A DNA stretch of 64,000 nucleotides from Leuctra nigra (Eukaryota > Arthropoda > Insecta > Plecoptera > Leuctridae), in contig OW203764.1 of NCBI GenBank assembly GCA_934045905.1, forward strand, positions 33,273,629 through 33,337,628, written 5' to 3'. Positions 24,639 to 36,811 of the stretch are shown in pieces. Every line of letters starts with the position of its first letter. Position 1 is the first letter of the stretch. The notes below the pieces were generated by a model that saw only the letters and a program-made list of their open reading frames with translations, had not been told where the DNA came from and did no database searches. A program made the translations under genes and the position numbers.

Positions 24639-25244
24639 CTGCACAAGACAACACAACCTTGAACCTACTTATAGCTGGAGGCAATGTCTAAATGAAACTT
24701 GACTCATACTCTGAAACTAACATGCGATCTGAGGATTGAACGTTTCTTATAACCCAGTGTTTTGTTAGCTCTCTAGTGAGGTCAACCTAAGAGACGTATC
24801 AACGGGGCATTGTGCGCGCGCAGGTAAAGAAAGTGATGCAAATCAAAATAACCCGTTTCCAATCCACAGGCCCCATGTCTTAGTTACGACTTTGGCAAGT
24901 TCGATCCAAAATTTCAAGTTTCGAGTTATTGAATACCTATCGAAGTGATTTTTCTCAGTGATCCTTAAATTATTATTATTATTTTTTTTTAATAAACTTG
25001 TATGTTTTTTTTCAATGTTGACATGAAACTCAAGAATAGGCCCGCTGCAAAATCTTACGCGTGTGTTTTGCAAGTACTGAAAAACATCATTAAATTCATA
25101 GTTTACTGTTATCTCTAATCACAATTATCAGTGTTTTGTACAGTTTCGACTTCCCACTAAGGGAATCTTAAAACATCAAGTTCACACTTCTTAACAATAC
25201 CGGAGTATTAGGTATCACTTGAATTCCATGTTTTATGTACTCAC

Positions 25245-25418
25245 TGTGAGGCTCATGGGCCGTGTGCCTCATCGTGTGCCTCACTGGAGGGGCCTCATCG
25301 TTTGCCGACGATGGCCCTGCTGCCGGGGCCTGTGCCTCTGGCTCGGCCTGGGTCTGGGCCTGAGGCGGGGCCTGGGTCTGGGCCTGAGGCGGGGCCTGGG
25401 TCTGGGCGCGTGGCGCGT
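25245..25418 (-). CDS. Exon 6 of the Pro/Ala-rich gene
   Basis: The exon is 174 nt, phase 1 to phase 1, with acceptor GTTGTCTTTTGCAG and donor GTGAGTACAT. The first two bases complete a codon with the last base of exon 5. It encodes APRAQTQAPPQ and further 8-residue AQTQAPPQ-type units, then Ala/Pro-rich sequence and a His/Arg-containing end (VRHTMRHTAHEPH). The upstream intron (GGTTGTGTTGTCTT...GCAG) is nearly the same as that upstream of exon 7, so the 5' halves of these two exons are paralogous. Being symmetric (174 nt), it could be skipped without changing frame. Confidence 0.7.
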
Positions 25419-26067
25419 CTGCAAAAGACAACACAACCTTGAACCAATACTGTATAGCTTGAGGCCATTTCAAAATTAAACTTTTATCCTAGTTAATAAA
25501 TTCATACACTGGAGTAGGTACAATTATGACCTTGTTTATGACCCCAAAGTGTTAAAATGACAAATATGATTGTTAAACAATAATTGCCATATTTAAGGGC
25601 GTACGGGAGGTCTATTGTACTCCAGTGTGTGGCTGCATTTAATACATTGAGCTTGAAATGTGCTGATTTGATTTCCTTAAATTCTGTTTTTGTGAAGATA
25701 ACACTAGAGAAACAGTTTGAGGAACTGAACCTTGCCCAAATGCCCTGAAACAATTCAAGTCGGCTGCACTAGAAGGTAAACATTGGGGATAATATTTCAT
25801 ACATCGCTAAATCTTTTGAACAATTCAAATTATGAAAGATGTGAAAAATGCAACTCGTGTCAATTAGCTGAAACAATAGAGAAATATAGGATTTTCTATT
25901 ATGGTATTTATAGCTGAAATTAGCTATGCTATAATTATGTTTCACATTTTCGTAAATGCAACGGTCCAAAAGTAACGAGTATATATTTATAAAATATTAT
26001 CTCCAATGTCTCCTGCAGTGCAGCCGACTTTAAATGAAGTCGGAATGAGATATTTGAATGCACTCAC

Positions 26068-26245
26068 GGCGTCGTAGCAGGCGCTCGATTTCCTCAGCGG
26101 ACAGAGGCCCGTGGCTAGTGGCCTGCGGTGGGGCCTGAGGGGGGGCCTGCGGGGACGCCTGCGTGGAGTGCTGAGGGGGGGCCAGCGGTGGGGCTAGCGG
26201 GGAGGCCTGCAGTGGCAGCGGTGGCTGAGGCTGCGAGGGCTGCAC
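26068..26245 (-). CDS. Exon 5 of the Pro/Ala-rich gene
   Basis: The exon is 178 nt, starting in phase 0 after acceptor ATTTTTACACAG and ending in phase 1 at donor GTGAGTGCAT. It starts VQPSQPQPPLPLQ and continues with Gln/Ala/Pro repeats (QASPQAPPQAPPQ). It ends with a non-repetitive helix-like segment, SAEEIERLLRR, followed by the first base of a split codon. The 3' end of this exon and at least 100 bp of the following intron match the 3' end and downstream intron of exon 7, so the two share a duplicated origin. Confidence 0.72.
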
Positions 26246-26509
26246 CTGTGTAAAAATAAATGCATTTAGTAGTATTTCTTCATAAAACATAATGTTTTCA
26301 TAAACTATTGTACATTTGCGGAGAGTGAAAATTCAAAATGTTCGATTATTCACAAATATTTTCTCGTTAAATTATCAAATTAAATGTTTCAAGAATGTTT
26401 ATAATACATTCTAGCAAAACCTTGCTTACCCTGCTTAACTTAATCTCAAGGTCATTTTAATTTAGCATCACTTTAGGTTCTTCTCTGTATGTTTCTTTAT
26501 TTGTTTTAT

Positions 26510-26780
26510 TTTAACTTTTGTGCGCAATGGTTCCACCAATCGACCTGAAATTTTGCACACACTCTAATGTCATATGAGCGGTTCCAGGAATAGGTTTTGA
26601 ACGAGATCCCGTGATTTATTGAAAATTAAAACTAGAACCTTTTGACCGGTCAACTTCACAATAATTTGCATGGTCATCGGGAGTAACATTTTAGGTGTTT
26701 TTGTTTTCATGCAAATCTGTCGAGATCGTCAAGAGTTATTGACATTTTACGAACATTACGGACTTGCTTTGAATTATTTG
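26510..26780 (+). mobile_element. Helitron-like family fragment
   Basis: Contains the family phrases ACCTGAAATTTTGCACACA, GATCCCGTGATTT, GGTCATCGGGA and TTATTGACATTTTACG in the usual order. Neither terminus is present. Confidence 0.6.
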
Positions 26781-27055
26781 TCAATTATATTCAAATAAAT
26801 TGAAATACAAAATTATTTGACGCATGTCGTCTTCTACAGGCGCGTAGGAACTTTATTTTGAGAGAGGGGGTCAAAATAATCGGGTATCGATGGATGTCAG
26901 GAAAAGGTAGTTCGCCGCTACATGGGGTCTGGGGAACTCGCCCCCTAGTAAGCCCCGCAGGACCTTTTTTGAATTTTTGATACAAAAGAATCAAATTTTA
27001 AGCTATTTTTAATTTGTGTAAAATGTGTGATTTGCAATATTATGTGGAAACTTAA

Positions 27056-27583
27056 GGTGCTGCAAGCGCTAGCGATTTTGCTGCTTTTTGTAGACACTTT
27101 TTGCGATACGATTGGAGACGAAACGGGTAGGCCAAATTATTTGAAATTTTAATCGTGATTATATAAAAGACAAACTTAGGGTTATCCCTTGGTACATTTT
27201 TATTTTTTGTTTCGTTAATTAGTAATAATTAGTGGATTTTTGGTGGAAAATTTGCTATTTTTTTGTCTCCCTGGGTGCCGTATAAAATTAAATTTCAAAA
27301 ATGTGCCAAGTGATAACCCTAAGTTTGTTTTTCATCTAATCATGATTAAAATTTGAGATTAATTGGTTAACGGGTTTGGTCTCCAATCGTATCGCAAATT
27401 TCATCGTTTTGCGTGGTTTAGTTGAATAACCGGCGCCTAATTAACGATGCAATAATCAAAAATTAAAAAGGGCTACGAATATACGATCAGACTGATCATG
27501 TGAACATCCTGTAAAAGTTACACTCACTTATGAAACAATTTTTCTCTCTCAATTTTCTAAAACGGCCGAGCGTTAGTATCACC
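27056..27583. mobile_element. TTAA-flanked inverted-repeat element with palindromic core
   Basis: TTAA at 27052-27055 and 27584-27587 flanks imperfect termini GGTGCTGCAAGCGCTAGCG and CGAGCGTTAGTATCACC. Inside, arms of about 95 bp (27108-27205 and 27298-27400) are inverted copies containing GCGATACGATTGGAGAC and ACTTAGGGTTATC. No reading frame resembles a transposase. Confidence 0.6.
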
Positions 27584-28213
27584 TTAAGAAAAATTGTTTT
27601 TATAGAATACGCAATGTCCCCGCAGGGCATTTTTTTACATCTTGATAAAAAAAGAATCGAATTCGACGCTTTTTTGGCATCATTTTTGGCATTACACTTG
27701 GATATATTTAGATTAAGCTTCCACTGTTCACACCACAGCGACAGGGCTTTAAAATTTAAATTTAAAATTAAATGTAAAATCATAAAATGTGTGCATGCAA
27801 TATTATTGAGGAAACAAGAGACAAAATGAAAATATTGTTATTTGACAAAATCCCAAATGGCTCTGCAGGGAAGTACTAGAATTGAAAGAGAATCGATTAT
27901 GATTTGATTTTGGAATCGACCTTTGAAAAAGGTTGCAAGGGCAACAGCAATAAGCAATCAATAAGAAATATCTGTATGTGTTTTGGAATTTAATAGTTAA
28001 ACGTGTAATTATTTTCTTTAATTCATGAGTATGATTAAGTTGGACAAATGAGTAAATAAGTTGTCTCATTGGATAATACCTCTGTTCAATTAGTTTTGCA
28101 AAACTTGAGAAAATTTTGAGAATTCAACCTCATAATGGAGCAAATCTGTGCATTCTGTGCAACACTTAATCAACATTTGTGAATATCTGGATGTGTTCAG
28201 GATCTCTAGCAGT

Positions 28214-28240
28214 GGGGGGGGGGGGGGGGGGGGGGGGGCA
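28214..28240. repeat. G homopolymer, about 26 bp
   Basis: Uninterrupted G run preceded by TAGCAGT. Length may be unreliable in assembly. Confidence 0.85.
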
Positions 28241-28693
28241 GGATCTTTGGCAGGGGTGGTCAGGCTCCAGACAGGGGGGGTCCGTTCCCACCTTTCCCCC
28301 CCTATTCCTACGCGCCTGCTTCTAGATTGTCCAAGGTCTATAGTTTAGAAAATGTTACATGCATAACAATTCGCATGCAATAAGCTCGCTTATGACCGCG
28401 TTACACAGAGCGTTTGCCTTGTATTTATTTTGTAGTTTGGTATAACCTCTGAATGCTTCCTTGTTCTATATTCATACGTAATGACTAGGAAAACACAATG
28501 TGTATGAGCTGTAAGTTGAAAAGTAAACATAAGAGATATTATGTTTAATAAATATCGGTATAACTTTTAAACTATTCTAGTCATGAAATATGTGAAAAAT
28601 TAATAGCAAAGCTAATTTTTTAGTTGCTTTTAAAATCACTCATTTACACAGACAATATTGTTTACAATGTTGTTTGTTGACAATGTTTGTAAG

Positions 28694-28740
28694 CTCGTGG
28701 AAATTCTGAAAAATATAGGATATTTCAGAATTTCCACGAG
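28694..28740. repeat. Short strong hairpin
   Basis: CTCGTGGAAATTCTGAAA and its complement TTCAGAATTTCCACGAG are separated by about 12 bases, part of which also pairs (ATAT/ATAT), so the stem exceeds 20 bp with a small bulge. It lies 50 bp left of a composite repeat. It could be a tiny foldback element; nothing supports a microRNA beyond the shape. Confidence 0.6.
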
Positions 28741-28792
28741 TATGGGTAGAAATGATGCAGTTTATTTTGCTTATAGATCGACTAATTTTTAT

Positions 28793-30121
28793 CCACATAA
28801 AAAACACTCCGTGAAAAATACCAGCCAAGTCTCTTCAACTATAAAAAAATATAAGAAATCTAACAATTCTGCACTGAAAAGTAGTGATATCAAAAAATGG
28901 GCCAAGTCAAAACTTAATTTTAAAAACCAAAATATACTTGGCGCATCGTGTATATAAATAGTATAGAAGTATATGCCAAAAATCATATGTACCTAAATAT
29001 ACATAATATATCTATAATGCCCTTAAAAACGATGCGCCAAGTAGGTATATTTTGGTTTTTAAAATTAAGTTTTGACTTAGCCTGTTTTTTGATATCACTA
29101 CTTTTCAGTGCAGAATTGTTAGATTTCTTATATTATTTATAGTTGAAGAAACTTGGCTGGTATTTTTACACGGAGTGTTTTTTATGGGGATATCAATAAT
29201 TTTTTTAGTTTATTTACACAGCTTGTAACACATCTCGGAGCATCAATTACTAATTCCTTAAAAAAAATACGCTATTTCCGAATTGGTAACAAAGAAAAAT
29301 TGTATTTGGTTCTAAATATAAGCTTCAAGTGATATTCCATGAAGAATTGCGAAAGCATCGTTCCGATCGGTCCAGCCGTTTTCGAGATATGGCATCACCG
29401 GTTACAAAAATGGCGGCTGAAATCATTACCACCCCACCTAGAATGTATTTTTATAAATGGTATGTACCACTATAACTCTTCTAAATAATGTAGTTATTGT
29501 AGAAAATGGGGATTAAAGTTTAATTTTTAATTTTTATGACGTCATTTCCGGTTTCGGTAATAATAAATGTATATTTCGACTATTGAAGTTTCATTTAGAT
29601 GACCGTCTGAATCGATTGGCGTAAAATTCGTTCCGATCGGTTAAGCCGATTTTGGGATATGGTGTCACTTCCGGTTTCAAAATGGCGGCACCAAATCCGT
29701 CATAACAAAAGGCACCTCAGACGCCAAAAGTGCACATGTAGTAAAAATGGCAGATTGATCGGTTCAGCCGTTTAGGCTGTGGCGGTGATAGCAACTTTTT
29801 CGGGAATCTGAAGAAGCAGAAGCAGAAGCAGATGAAAGCGGTGTAATTTCACGATTTTCACTGCCCTCTAGTTCAAAAACGGCATGACTAATTGTTGTCG
29901 CGTCTTGTACATGTTGTCGAGTGGGCGATAGCTCAAAATTTAGATATTTCGCAACAATATGAGATTTTCCATTATTGAGATCCAGTAGGCCGAAAATGCC
30001 ATGTTGTTGCTTACAGTAAAAGTGTTTGGTCTGCTCCTCAGTTTATATAGGCATTTACGGTATGTTGAGTGACTGTGAGTGTACGGTACGACTTGGCTGG
30101 GTAGAGCGACCGCTCCACTAG
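28793..30121 (+). mobile_element. Palindrome-headed composite repeat, copy 1
   Basis: The head (28793-29187) is a foldback: the left arm, from CACATAAAAAACACTCCGTG to ACTTGGCGCATCGTGTAT, and its inverted partner ending CACGGAGTGTTTTTTATGGG enclose about 90 bp. The body has two degenerate units with CCGATCGG..CAGCCGTT, GAGATATG, CACTTCCGGTTTC and AATGGCGGC. A (GAAGCA)n tract (29808-29835) follows, then a tail ending in a hairpin (GTAGAGC/GCTCCAC) and CTAG followed by AT. The ordering of foldback, microsatellite and terminal hairpin recalls DINE-like non-autonomous Helitron/Helentron elements, but superfamily is not proven. Confidence 0.75.
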
Positions 30122-30472
30122 ATTTCGAGTGCAGATAACTCTTAAGGGGACTGCTGCACGAAGGTAAATTTGTATGCTACTTAGGAACACTTTTTAAGGA
30201 AACTATCAGAGATATTAGTTTTTTCTATTATTATTTTATTTGTTATCTACAAAATGAACTAGAATCAAGAGTGTGGGATAACTACTTGGGAAAATACAAT
30301 TAATTTATAGTTACAAAATTAAAATTGTTTTTTAAGAAATATATTTTTTTTATCTTCAAATATGTCAGCAGAGACTTGATTGTAGGTCATTTTATCCATT
30401 AAGCTGTCAGGACTATGGGATTAAAAAAATCAGCTGCTAGACTCAACGGTTACTGAGATAAATGTTCCTAAA

Positions 30473-30826
30473 CTAGGAAAACGCTCTGAGTAACGCGTTG
30501 ATGAGCGAGCACGGATACGCGCAACACCTCGAACCGAAATTATGTTTATCGAAAATGTCCTTAAAAGCCAATAATTCTTGAATTTCGTCACAGACTTGTA
30601 TGAAAATCTCTAACAAATTCCTAAAATATTGGTCCCAATAACCACGCAAAGTTTTAAGTTGATCGATTGAACCTTTATGATTGAACGATTCCTTGTTAAT
30701 TTCCAAAAATCACAGGATATCGTTCAAAAAAATGTTAAACGGTCATATCAGTTTCATAATACGTTTGAAAGTTTCTGCTCTAACAACCTTGAAGTGAAGA
30801 TTCAAAGATTCCGTGAAATATGAAAT
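30473..30826 (-). mobile_element. Helitron-like element, 3' part
   Basis: Minus-strand copy with an intact 3' terminus (GAGCGTTTTCCTAG then T). It matches 420-769 closely. Its 5' side is cut by the composite repeat starting at 30827; the continuation is not found on the far side of that repeat. Confidence 0.75.
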
Positions 30827-32188
30827 CCCCATAAAAAACACTCCGTGTAAAAATGCCTGCCAAGTCTCTTTAACTATAAAAAAAAATAGAAGAAATCTAA
30901 AAATTCAGCACTGAAAAGTAGTAATATCAAAAAATTGGCCAAGTCAAACTTTATTTGAAAAACCAAAATACACTTGGCGCATCGGGTATTAATCTAGTAT
31001 AGAAGTATATGCCAAAAATCATATGTACCTAAATATATAAAATATACCTATAATGCCCTTAAAAACGATGCGCCAAGTATATTTTGGTTTTTCAAATTAA
31101 GTTTTGACTTGGCCCATTTCTTGATATCACCACTTTTTAGTGCTGATTTTTTATATTTCTTCTATTTTTTTTTATAGCTGAAGAGACTTGGCTGGTATTT
31201 TTACACGGAGTGATTTTTATGGGGAATCACAACTTTTTTTAGTTTATTTAAACAACTTGTAACACATATCGAAGCGACAAAGACAAATTCCTTTAAAAAA
31301 ATAAGCCATTTCCAATTTGGTTACTAAGAAAAGTTGCGTTTGATACCAAAATATGCTTAAAGTGATATTCCATGAAGAAAAGTGAAGGATTCGTTCCAAT
31401 CGGTCCAGCCGTTTTCGAGATATGACATCACTTCCGGTTAGCAAAATGGCGGCTGAAATCACTGCCACCTAGAATGTATTTATATAAATGTTTTGTATAA
31501 GTATAAGCCTTCTGAATATGTAGTTATTGCAGTAAGAGGTGATTCAAGTCTGATTCCTCATATTATAACGTCATTTCCGGTTTCGGTAATAGTACATTTA
31601 TTTTTTGACTATTGGTATTTCATATAGATGACCATCTGAATCATTTGGAGCTGGTTTCATTCCGATCGGTCTAGCCGTTTTCAAGATATGACGTTACTTC
31701 CGGTTTCAAAATGGCGGCTTCCGGTTGGTTTTATAAAAAGGCACCTCAGACGCCGAAAGTGCACATGTGGTAAAAATTTCAGATCGATCGCTTTAGCCGT
31801 TTAGGCTGTGGCGGTGATTGCGGTGTTTCCTGATATCATCTGAAGAAGGAGAAGGAGAAGAAGAAGAAGAAGAAGAAGAAGAAGAAGAAGAAGAAGAAGA
31901 TGAAAGTGATGTAATTTCACGGTTTTCACGGCCCTCTAGCTCGCAAATGGTATAACCTATTGTTGGCTCATTTGGAATATTTGGTAGGGTGGGCCATAGC
32001 TCCAAATTAAAATATTTCTCAACAATGTGATATTTCCCATTTTTGAGATCCAGTAGGCCGAAAATGGTACTTTGTTGCTTACAGTAAAAGTGTTTGGTCT
32101 GCTCCTCAGTTTGTTAGGCATTTACGGTATGTTAAGTGAGTGTGAGTGTACAGTACGACTTGGCTGGGTGGAGCGACCGCTCCACTAG
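30827..32188 (+). mobile_element. Palindrome-headed composite repeat, copy 2
   Basis: Same architecture as copy 1: foldback head 30827-31222, two body units each with the CRE-like, CACTTCCGG and AAAATGGCGGC motifs (near 31422-31452 and 31686-31716), a (GAA)n tract of about 55 bp at 31844-31900, and the tail hairpin GTGGAGCGACCGCTCCAC followed by TAGAT. A poly-Ser frame on the minus strand is only the (GAA)n tract. Confidence 0.78.
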
Positions 32189-32457
32189 ATACAAATATAC
32201 TATTAGTATCATCCACAAATAGATTTTAGTATGATTTTCAGTGAATTAATGTGATTTTTAGATTTTTATAACTAAGAGAAATATATAACTTTATAACTTT
32301 CTTTATAACTTTAATTACCTAAGAGATCTCACCTACTGTGTTAGCGCTCTCACGTTAACGCTAGCGTTATCACGAAATTTGCGATTACCTAACTTTTGAA
32401 CGCGACCTCCAAGTGATCATTTTATCACGCGGCCGGACCCTAGCGTTAGAGAGTTAA

Positions 32458-33020
32458 GGGAACTGACATGTGAAAAAAATAAAAATTTATTGATTTTTTT
32501 TTATTTTATTTTCATATTTTGTAATGATTTTTATTGCCATGGAGATGTCAAATATTTGTTTTTAGTTGATTTTTACTATCAAAAAAAAAGTTTCAAATGT
32601 GCATGCCAGGTTCATTATTATAGACATACCAAACTTTAAACTCATTTATCTCAATTAAGAGTTATTTTAGGTTTAGGAACAATTATCTCTGGTTCCATTT
32701 GAGATAATTCTATGAACTTTGCGGCATTATGTTCATAGGTGTGTGTTTTATGAATTAACGAAAAACATTTGTTCTAAATTTAGCCAAAAAATTTATATTA
32801 GTTAAACTTTGCATAAAAAATTGTGCAAATATTGGTGAAATGTTAAAATATCAATAATTTTTATTAAAAAAATTAGGTATTTTTTCTTTTTCGTTAAAAT
32901 TTTCTTTAAGGTGGCATGTCTCATATAATCCGAGAAAATGTTGAATGACTATTGGTTTAAAAGTTATGTGTTCCTAAAGATGGTCAATTTTACATGTTAA
33001 ATGCTCACATGTCAGTCCCC
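32458..33020. mobile_element. TTAA-flanked inverted-repeat element
   Basis: Termini GGGAACTGACATGTGA and TCACATGTCAGTCCCC are near-perfect inverted repeats, flanked by TTAA at 32454-32457 and 33021-33024. The 563-bp interior is AT-rich and non-coding. Confidence 0.75.
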
Positions 33021-33024
33021 TTAA

Positions 33025-33532
33025 CGACAGTGATATCTAAAATGTGAGGTTATGGATGGACATAACATTGTCATCTTACTCTATTTCTTCTTATAATTTC
33101 ATTCGAATTAATGTTGTACATTGATTTTTGTTTCTTTAATCTTTATTGATTATTTCTATTGCGTGTTTGGCACATCCTATGAGGTAAATTATTACGTTAT
33201 CATAATATTGATTGAATTAAATTATACGAAACACAAGTGATTCATTATAGGTGAAATTATTTGTAAAACTATTTGGTAGGTACTACAAATAATTTTTTTA
33301 TAGTCTTTATTTAACCGCGTCCTAATTTAAAATTCTGTAATTTCATTGGTCGAAAGGAACGCTTATTGCGTCATTCAGTGATAACTCTAACGCAACCGTG
33401 GCCGTGAACGATGAGACCGTATATTTTTAGGTAATCACGTGCTGAGATCTCATCGTTCAGGCTAACACCGTGTTCGCGTTAACGACAGTGAACGCCAGTT
33501 TTTACGTAATCACAGTCCTGACACTGTATCGA
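33025..33532. other. No gene seen
   Basis: AT-rich, then a mixed stretch near 33340-33500 with several GTTAACG and ATCTCATCG phrases that partly mirror 32330-32450 on the other side of the TTAA element. A larger decayed parent element is possible but not clear. Confidence 0.35.
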
Positions 33533-35346
33533 GTACTAAAGTGCCACGCCCACCAGGCACTTCCGGAGGATTCTGGTTTTTTCCCTTATGGAAAATAACA
33601 TGGGGACTTACTTTGATTACTGGTCATTTGTAAACGAAACAGAGTTAAGAAAATCCTAATACACCACCATTAACTTAAATCTTTCATTTATAATATTATG
33701 TCGACACATCTCTTCAAATATATACCATAGTTAATCTGTTTAAGTTATAAAACAGCTCCAAAGTGCGACGTTGCAATCTACATCAATAATTGAGCGAGCG
33801 TAGCGAGCGTCACCACGGTACTCTTATGGCTTTTTCTCTGTGTGTTTGTTTTTTTGTTTTTTTTTGTGGTCACAGCCCAGGTCAAACCGCTCAAGCAATC
33901 GATCTGAAATTTTCTACACATACTAATTCGTACTCTATGCGGTCCCTGGGATCGTTTTTGAATGGGCTCCCGTGATTGGTTCAAATTTAAAAAAATTAAC
34001 TTTAAATTGGTTGCTTCGATCAATTTGAAATTTAGCAAAAACATTGCAACAAACATTGTACCCAATCATAAAAAGTTTCAGCCAAATCCTCCTATTGGTT
34101 CAAATTTAAAACCATTTTTCATGTGATTTTTGACATTTAAACTAGAACAGATTGACCGATCAACTTAAAACTTTGCGTGGTCATTGGTACCAAAATTTTA
34201 GGTATTTTTGCCAATTTTCAGTCTAATCTGTCGTTATTTTCAAAAGTTTTGTCATTTTAAGGTCATTTTATTCCATAATCTTGAAAAATGTATACTAAAT
34301 TGTCATCCCTGCCTTCTTTAAGCTTCTGTTCCAAGGCAAGGCCTGTAGAGCAGCCAAGCTATCCACAATGTAAAGTAAAATGAAAGCATTTTTGAGCTAG
34401 CGCATAAAATCGGATGCAGTACGAAGGCCAAATCCTCTACTTGGTTTAAGTTTAAATAATGTCTTCTGATTGGTCGACAAGAAAAATGTTCACATTAAGT
34501 TCAAATTTTGCATGGTGATCAAGACCAACTTAATATTAAATTTTACATATTGTAAGCCCAATCAGTCAAGTATTAATTGTAATTTTACGAGTTTAGTATG
34601 GGATGTCACAAGAGATTTCTGGAGAAGGTATGTAGGTAAGACTTCACGACACAATGGATCTTTTATTCATCCCCAGAGTATTATGGAGATTGAAAAATTG
34701 CAGAGAAAATCGTATTGTGCCGTGTCGTGCATCGTTACTATGGGGATGTTGCATGTTCTGTGCTCGCTCATCAACGCGTTACACTGAGCGTTTTCCTAGT
34801 AAATTGTAACACGGCGCAGCGCGATGTCCTGGGAAGCGAGTTGGCAACTGCGACTTTACAAAAATGAAAAACAAATGAAACAATTTTCAACAATGATGCC
34901 AGACCTTGCACGTCAATTTTCGATTGTTGACGAAAAGTAAACAAAACTGAAGTTTTTCTGTATTCCTCGAGTTTATACACTGAATCAAGTTCATATTATA
35001 GTTATTTTAATTTCAGGATACTATAAAACGAGATGTAATGAGCTGTTGAAATGTAGACTGACAGTTCATTGAATTTACATCTCGCAACGGTGTACACTTT
35101 CGTGACGTCATACGCTGTGTAGTGTGTTGTTTAACTTGTAACAGTTCAAATTTTGTATATATTTAAAGATATGTGTCGACATAATATTATAAATGAAAGA
35201 TTGAAGTTAATGGTGTTGTATTGTGATTTTCTTAACTCTGTTTCGTTTACAAATGACCAGTAATCAAAGTAAGTCCCCATGTTATTTTCCATAAAAGAAA
35301 AAACCAGAATCCTCCGGAAGTGCCTGGTGGGCGTGGCACTCTAGTA
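33533..35346. mobile_element. Terminal-inverted-repeat element with nested Helitron-like copy
   Basis: Arms of about 190 bp at 33533-33722 and 35156-35346 are inverted copies (about 94% identical), starting GTACTAAAGTGCCACGCCC and ending GGGCGTGGCACTCTAGTAC. The interior is split by the Helitron-like copy at 33790-34799. Without it the element is about 800 bp and has no transposase-like frame. The terminal target duplication is unclear. Confidence 0.75.
33790..34799 (+). mobile_element. Helitron-like element, older divergent copy
   Basis: Begins TTGAGCGAGCGTAGCGAGCG after host A, ends with the hairpin and TTTTCCTAG before host T. At 1,010 bp it is shorter and clearly more divergent from 5742-7063 than 46267-47591 is. 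Confidence 0.75.
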
Positions 35347-35349
35347 CCT

Positions 35350-36229
35350 ACTCTAATGTCAAAATCGAGATATGAAATTAAAAATTTACAATTTAATTTG
35401 AATTTTTCTTGCAAAAACAATACCTAGGTACAAAGTAAAGGCATTCGTGCACAGAAAGTATGAGATTGGTTGTTCAGATGGTTTTGAACGGTGCTTCGGT
35501 GACTGCTTCGTAGAACGCACGGACGGGTCCCGACGGATCCATCGTTCTCCGAACTATTACGGACACTAAAAGTAGTTAAAGCTGCTCCAAATCCAAAGAA
35601 ATCGAAACATTCTGAGGCTCTTGTGGTGAGAAAGGAATGTTTGTACATCTCAGTGAGCCAGAACCTCCAAAGTCTTTCGAGAAGTCACCGATTCTTCCTA
35701 AATCGGTTTCCAACGCAGCGAGGAAATGTCGCAAAACTTCTAGCAAACCTGTGAATCAGAGTTGACCTGATCATTGTGACTTTTGCCAGGGATATTATTA
35801 TGAAGACGATGGCCTGGATCGAGATTGGGCTACAATTAACAGTGTCGAACATGGTTTTACGAAGAATGCTCGAGTATATTTTGTAAGCGATGTCGCTTAT
35901 TAGAAAAATAATGTGAAAAATCATCTTTCATTCAGTGTACCTTTATTAAACTTTATAAATCAGTTTAATTATGCATTGTCATTATATTTCAACAAATTTG
36001 ATCATTGAAAAAAAATCTTATATGCACATTATGAGCATGGCGATATTATATCCAAAATGGGTGCAATATCACCATATGTCAATATTGTATTTATATATTT
36101 TTATTATAATAACCACAATTAATATGCATGAAAACATTCAATTATTAGTATGACAGTATAAAAGGCTTTCTAAATAAAAAAATTCCACATTTTTTACCAC
36201 AATATTATTAAAGATATAAAGAAAATAAC
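35350..36229. other. No gene confirmed; possible decayed coding fragment
   Basis: Plus-strand translation around 35530-35765 gives a mostly open, Lys/Ser/Pro-rich stretch with one or two stops (for example EPEPPKSFEKSPILPKS). It is not recognised and has no splice signals that I can match. The remainder is AT-rich. Confidence 0.3.
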
Positions 36230-36811
36230 AAAATGGTGGCGATATTGTATCCCTTTACGCTACAATCTGGGCCATAAGCCACGAGAAGATATAAATGTTC
36301 TGCTGAATTGCAGCCAACTTGAGCAAGTGTGTAATTTCCCATTCCTAGGTACAATTATTGATCAACACTTAGACTGGAATTCTCATGTCGATAGAATAGC
36401 AAAAAAAATATCTGGAGGTCTATTTGTGCTACGAAACCTCTCACTACACCACAATAAAGAATTAGTTATGTTAGCGTACTTTGCAATAATAGAATCCCAC
36501 ATAAGATACGGCATTTGTGTATGGGGAAATAGTTCTAAGAAAAATATCGACCGGATATTAATTCTACAAAAAAGGGCAGTTAGGATTATTTTAGAACTTA
36601 AAAATATGGACTCATGTAAAATTATGTTTTAGGAATTAGGAATTATGACCGTACCAGGAATCTATATACACACAACTATAATGATGGCCATGAAAAATGG
36701 GGCACTAAATAAAACGAACGAATGTGTACATACACATAACACAAGGAGAAAAAATGATATTCATGTGGAATCGAGAAGGCTTCAAATTTCAAGCAGAGCG
36801 CCTAGAGCGGC
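36230..36811 (+). pseudogene. Non-LTR retrotransposon fragment, reverse transcriptase C-terminal region
   Basis: Translation gives FLGTIIDQHLDWNSHVDRI, then AKKISGGLFVLRNL, a YGICVWGN segment and LQKRAVRII. This is the thumb and post-RT region typical of Jockey/CR1-like non-LTR elements. A stop near 36632 is followed in the same frame by ELGIMTVPGIYIHT. The upstream RT core is absent (5' truncation), and the 3' part resumes at 39174 after an inserted element. Confidence 0.75.

Noticed and set aside
24365..24702. Three GC-rich frames on the plus strand opposite exon 7
   Set aside because: They are the reverse side of the exon 7 coding repeats. Only the minus-strand frame has matching splice sites and phase.
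30121..30146. Similarity of TTTCGAGTGCAGATAACTCT to the intron after exon 7
   Set aside because: About 18 of 22 bases match after a repeat terminus; too short to separate from chance without a search.
31793..32005. Poly-serine frame on the minus strand
   Set aside because: It is the (GAA)n tract of a composite repeat read in reverse.
35424..35924. Minus-strand frames of 74 and 79 codons
   Set aside because: No motif, and the plus strand of the same region looks somewhat more protein-like; neither is supported enough to call a gene.
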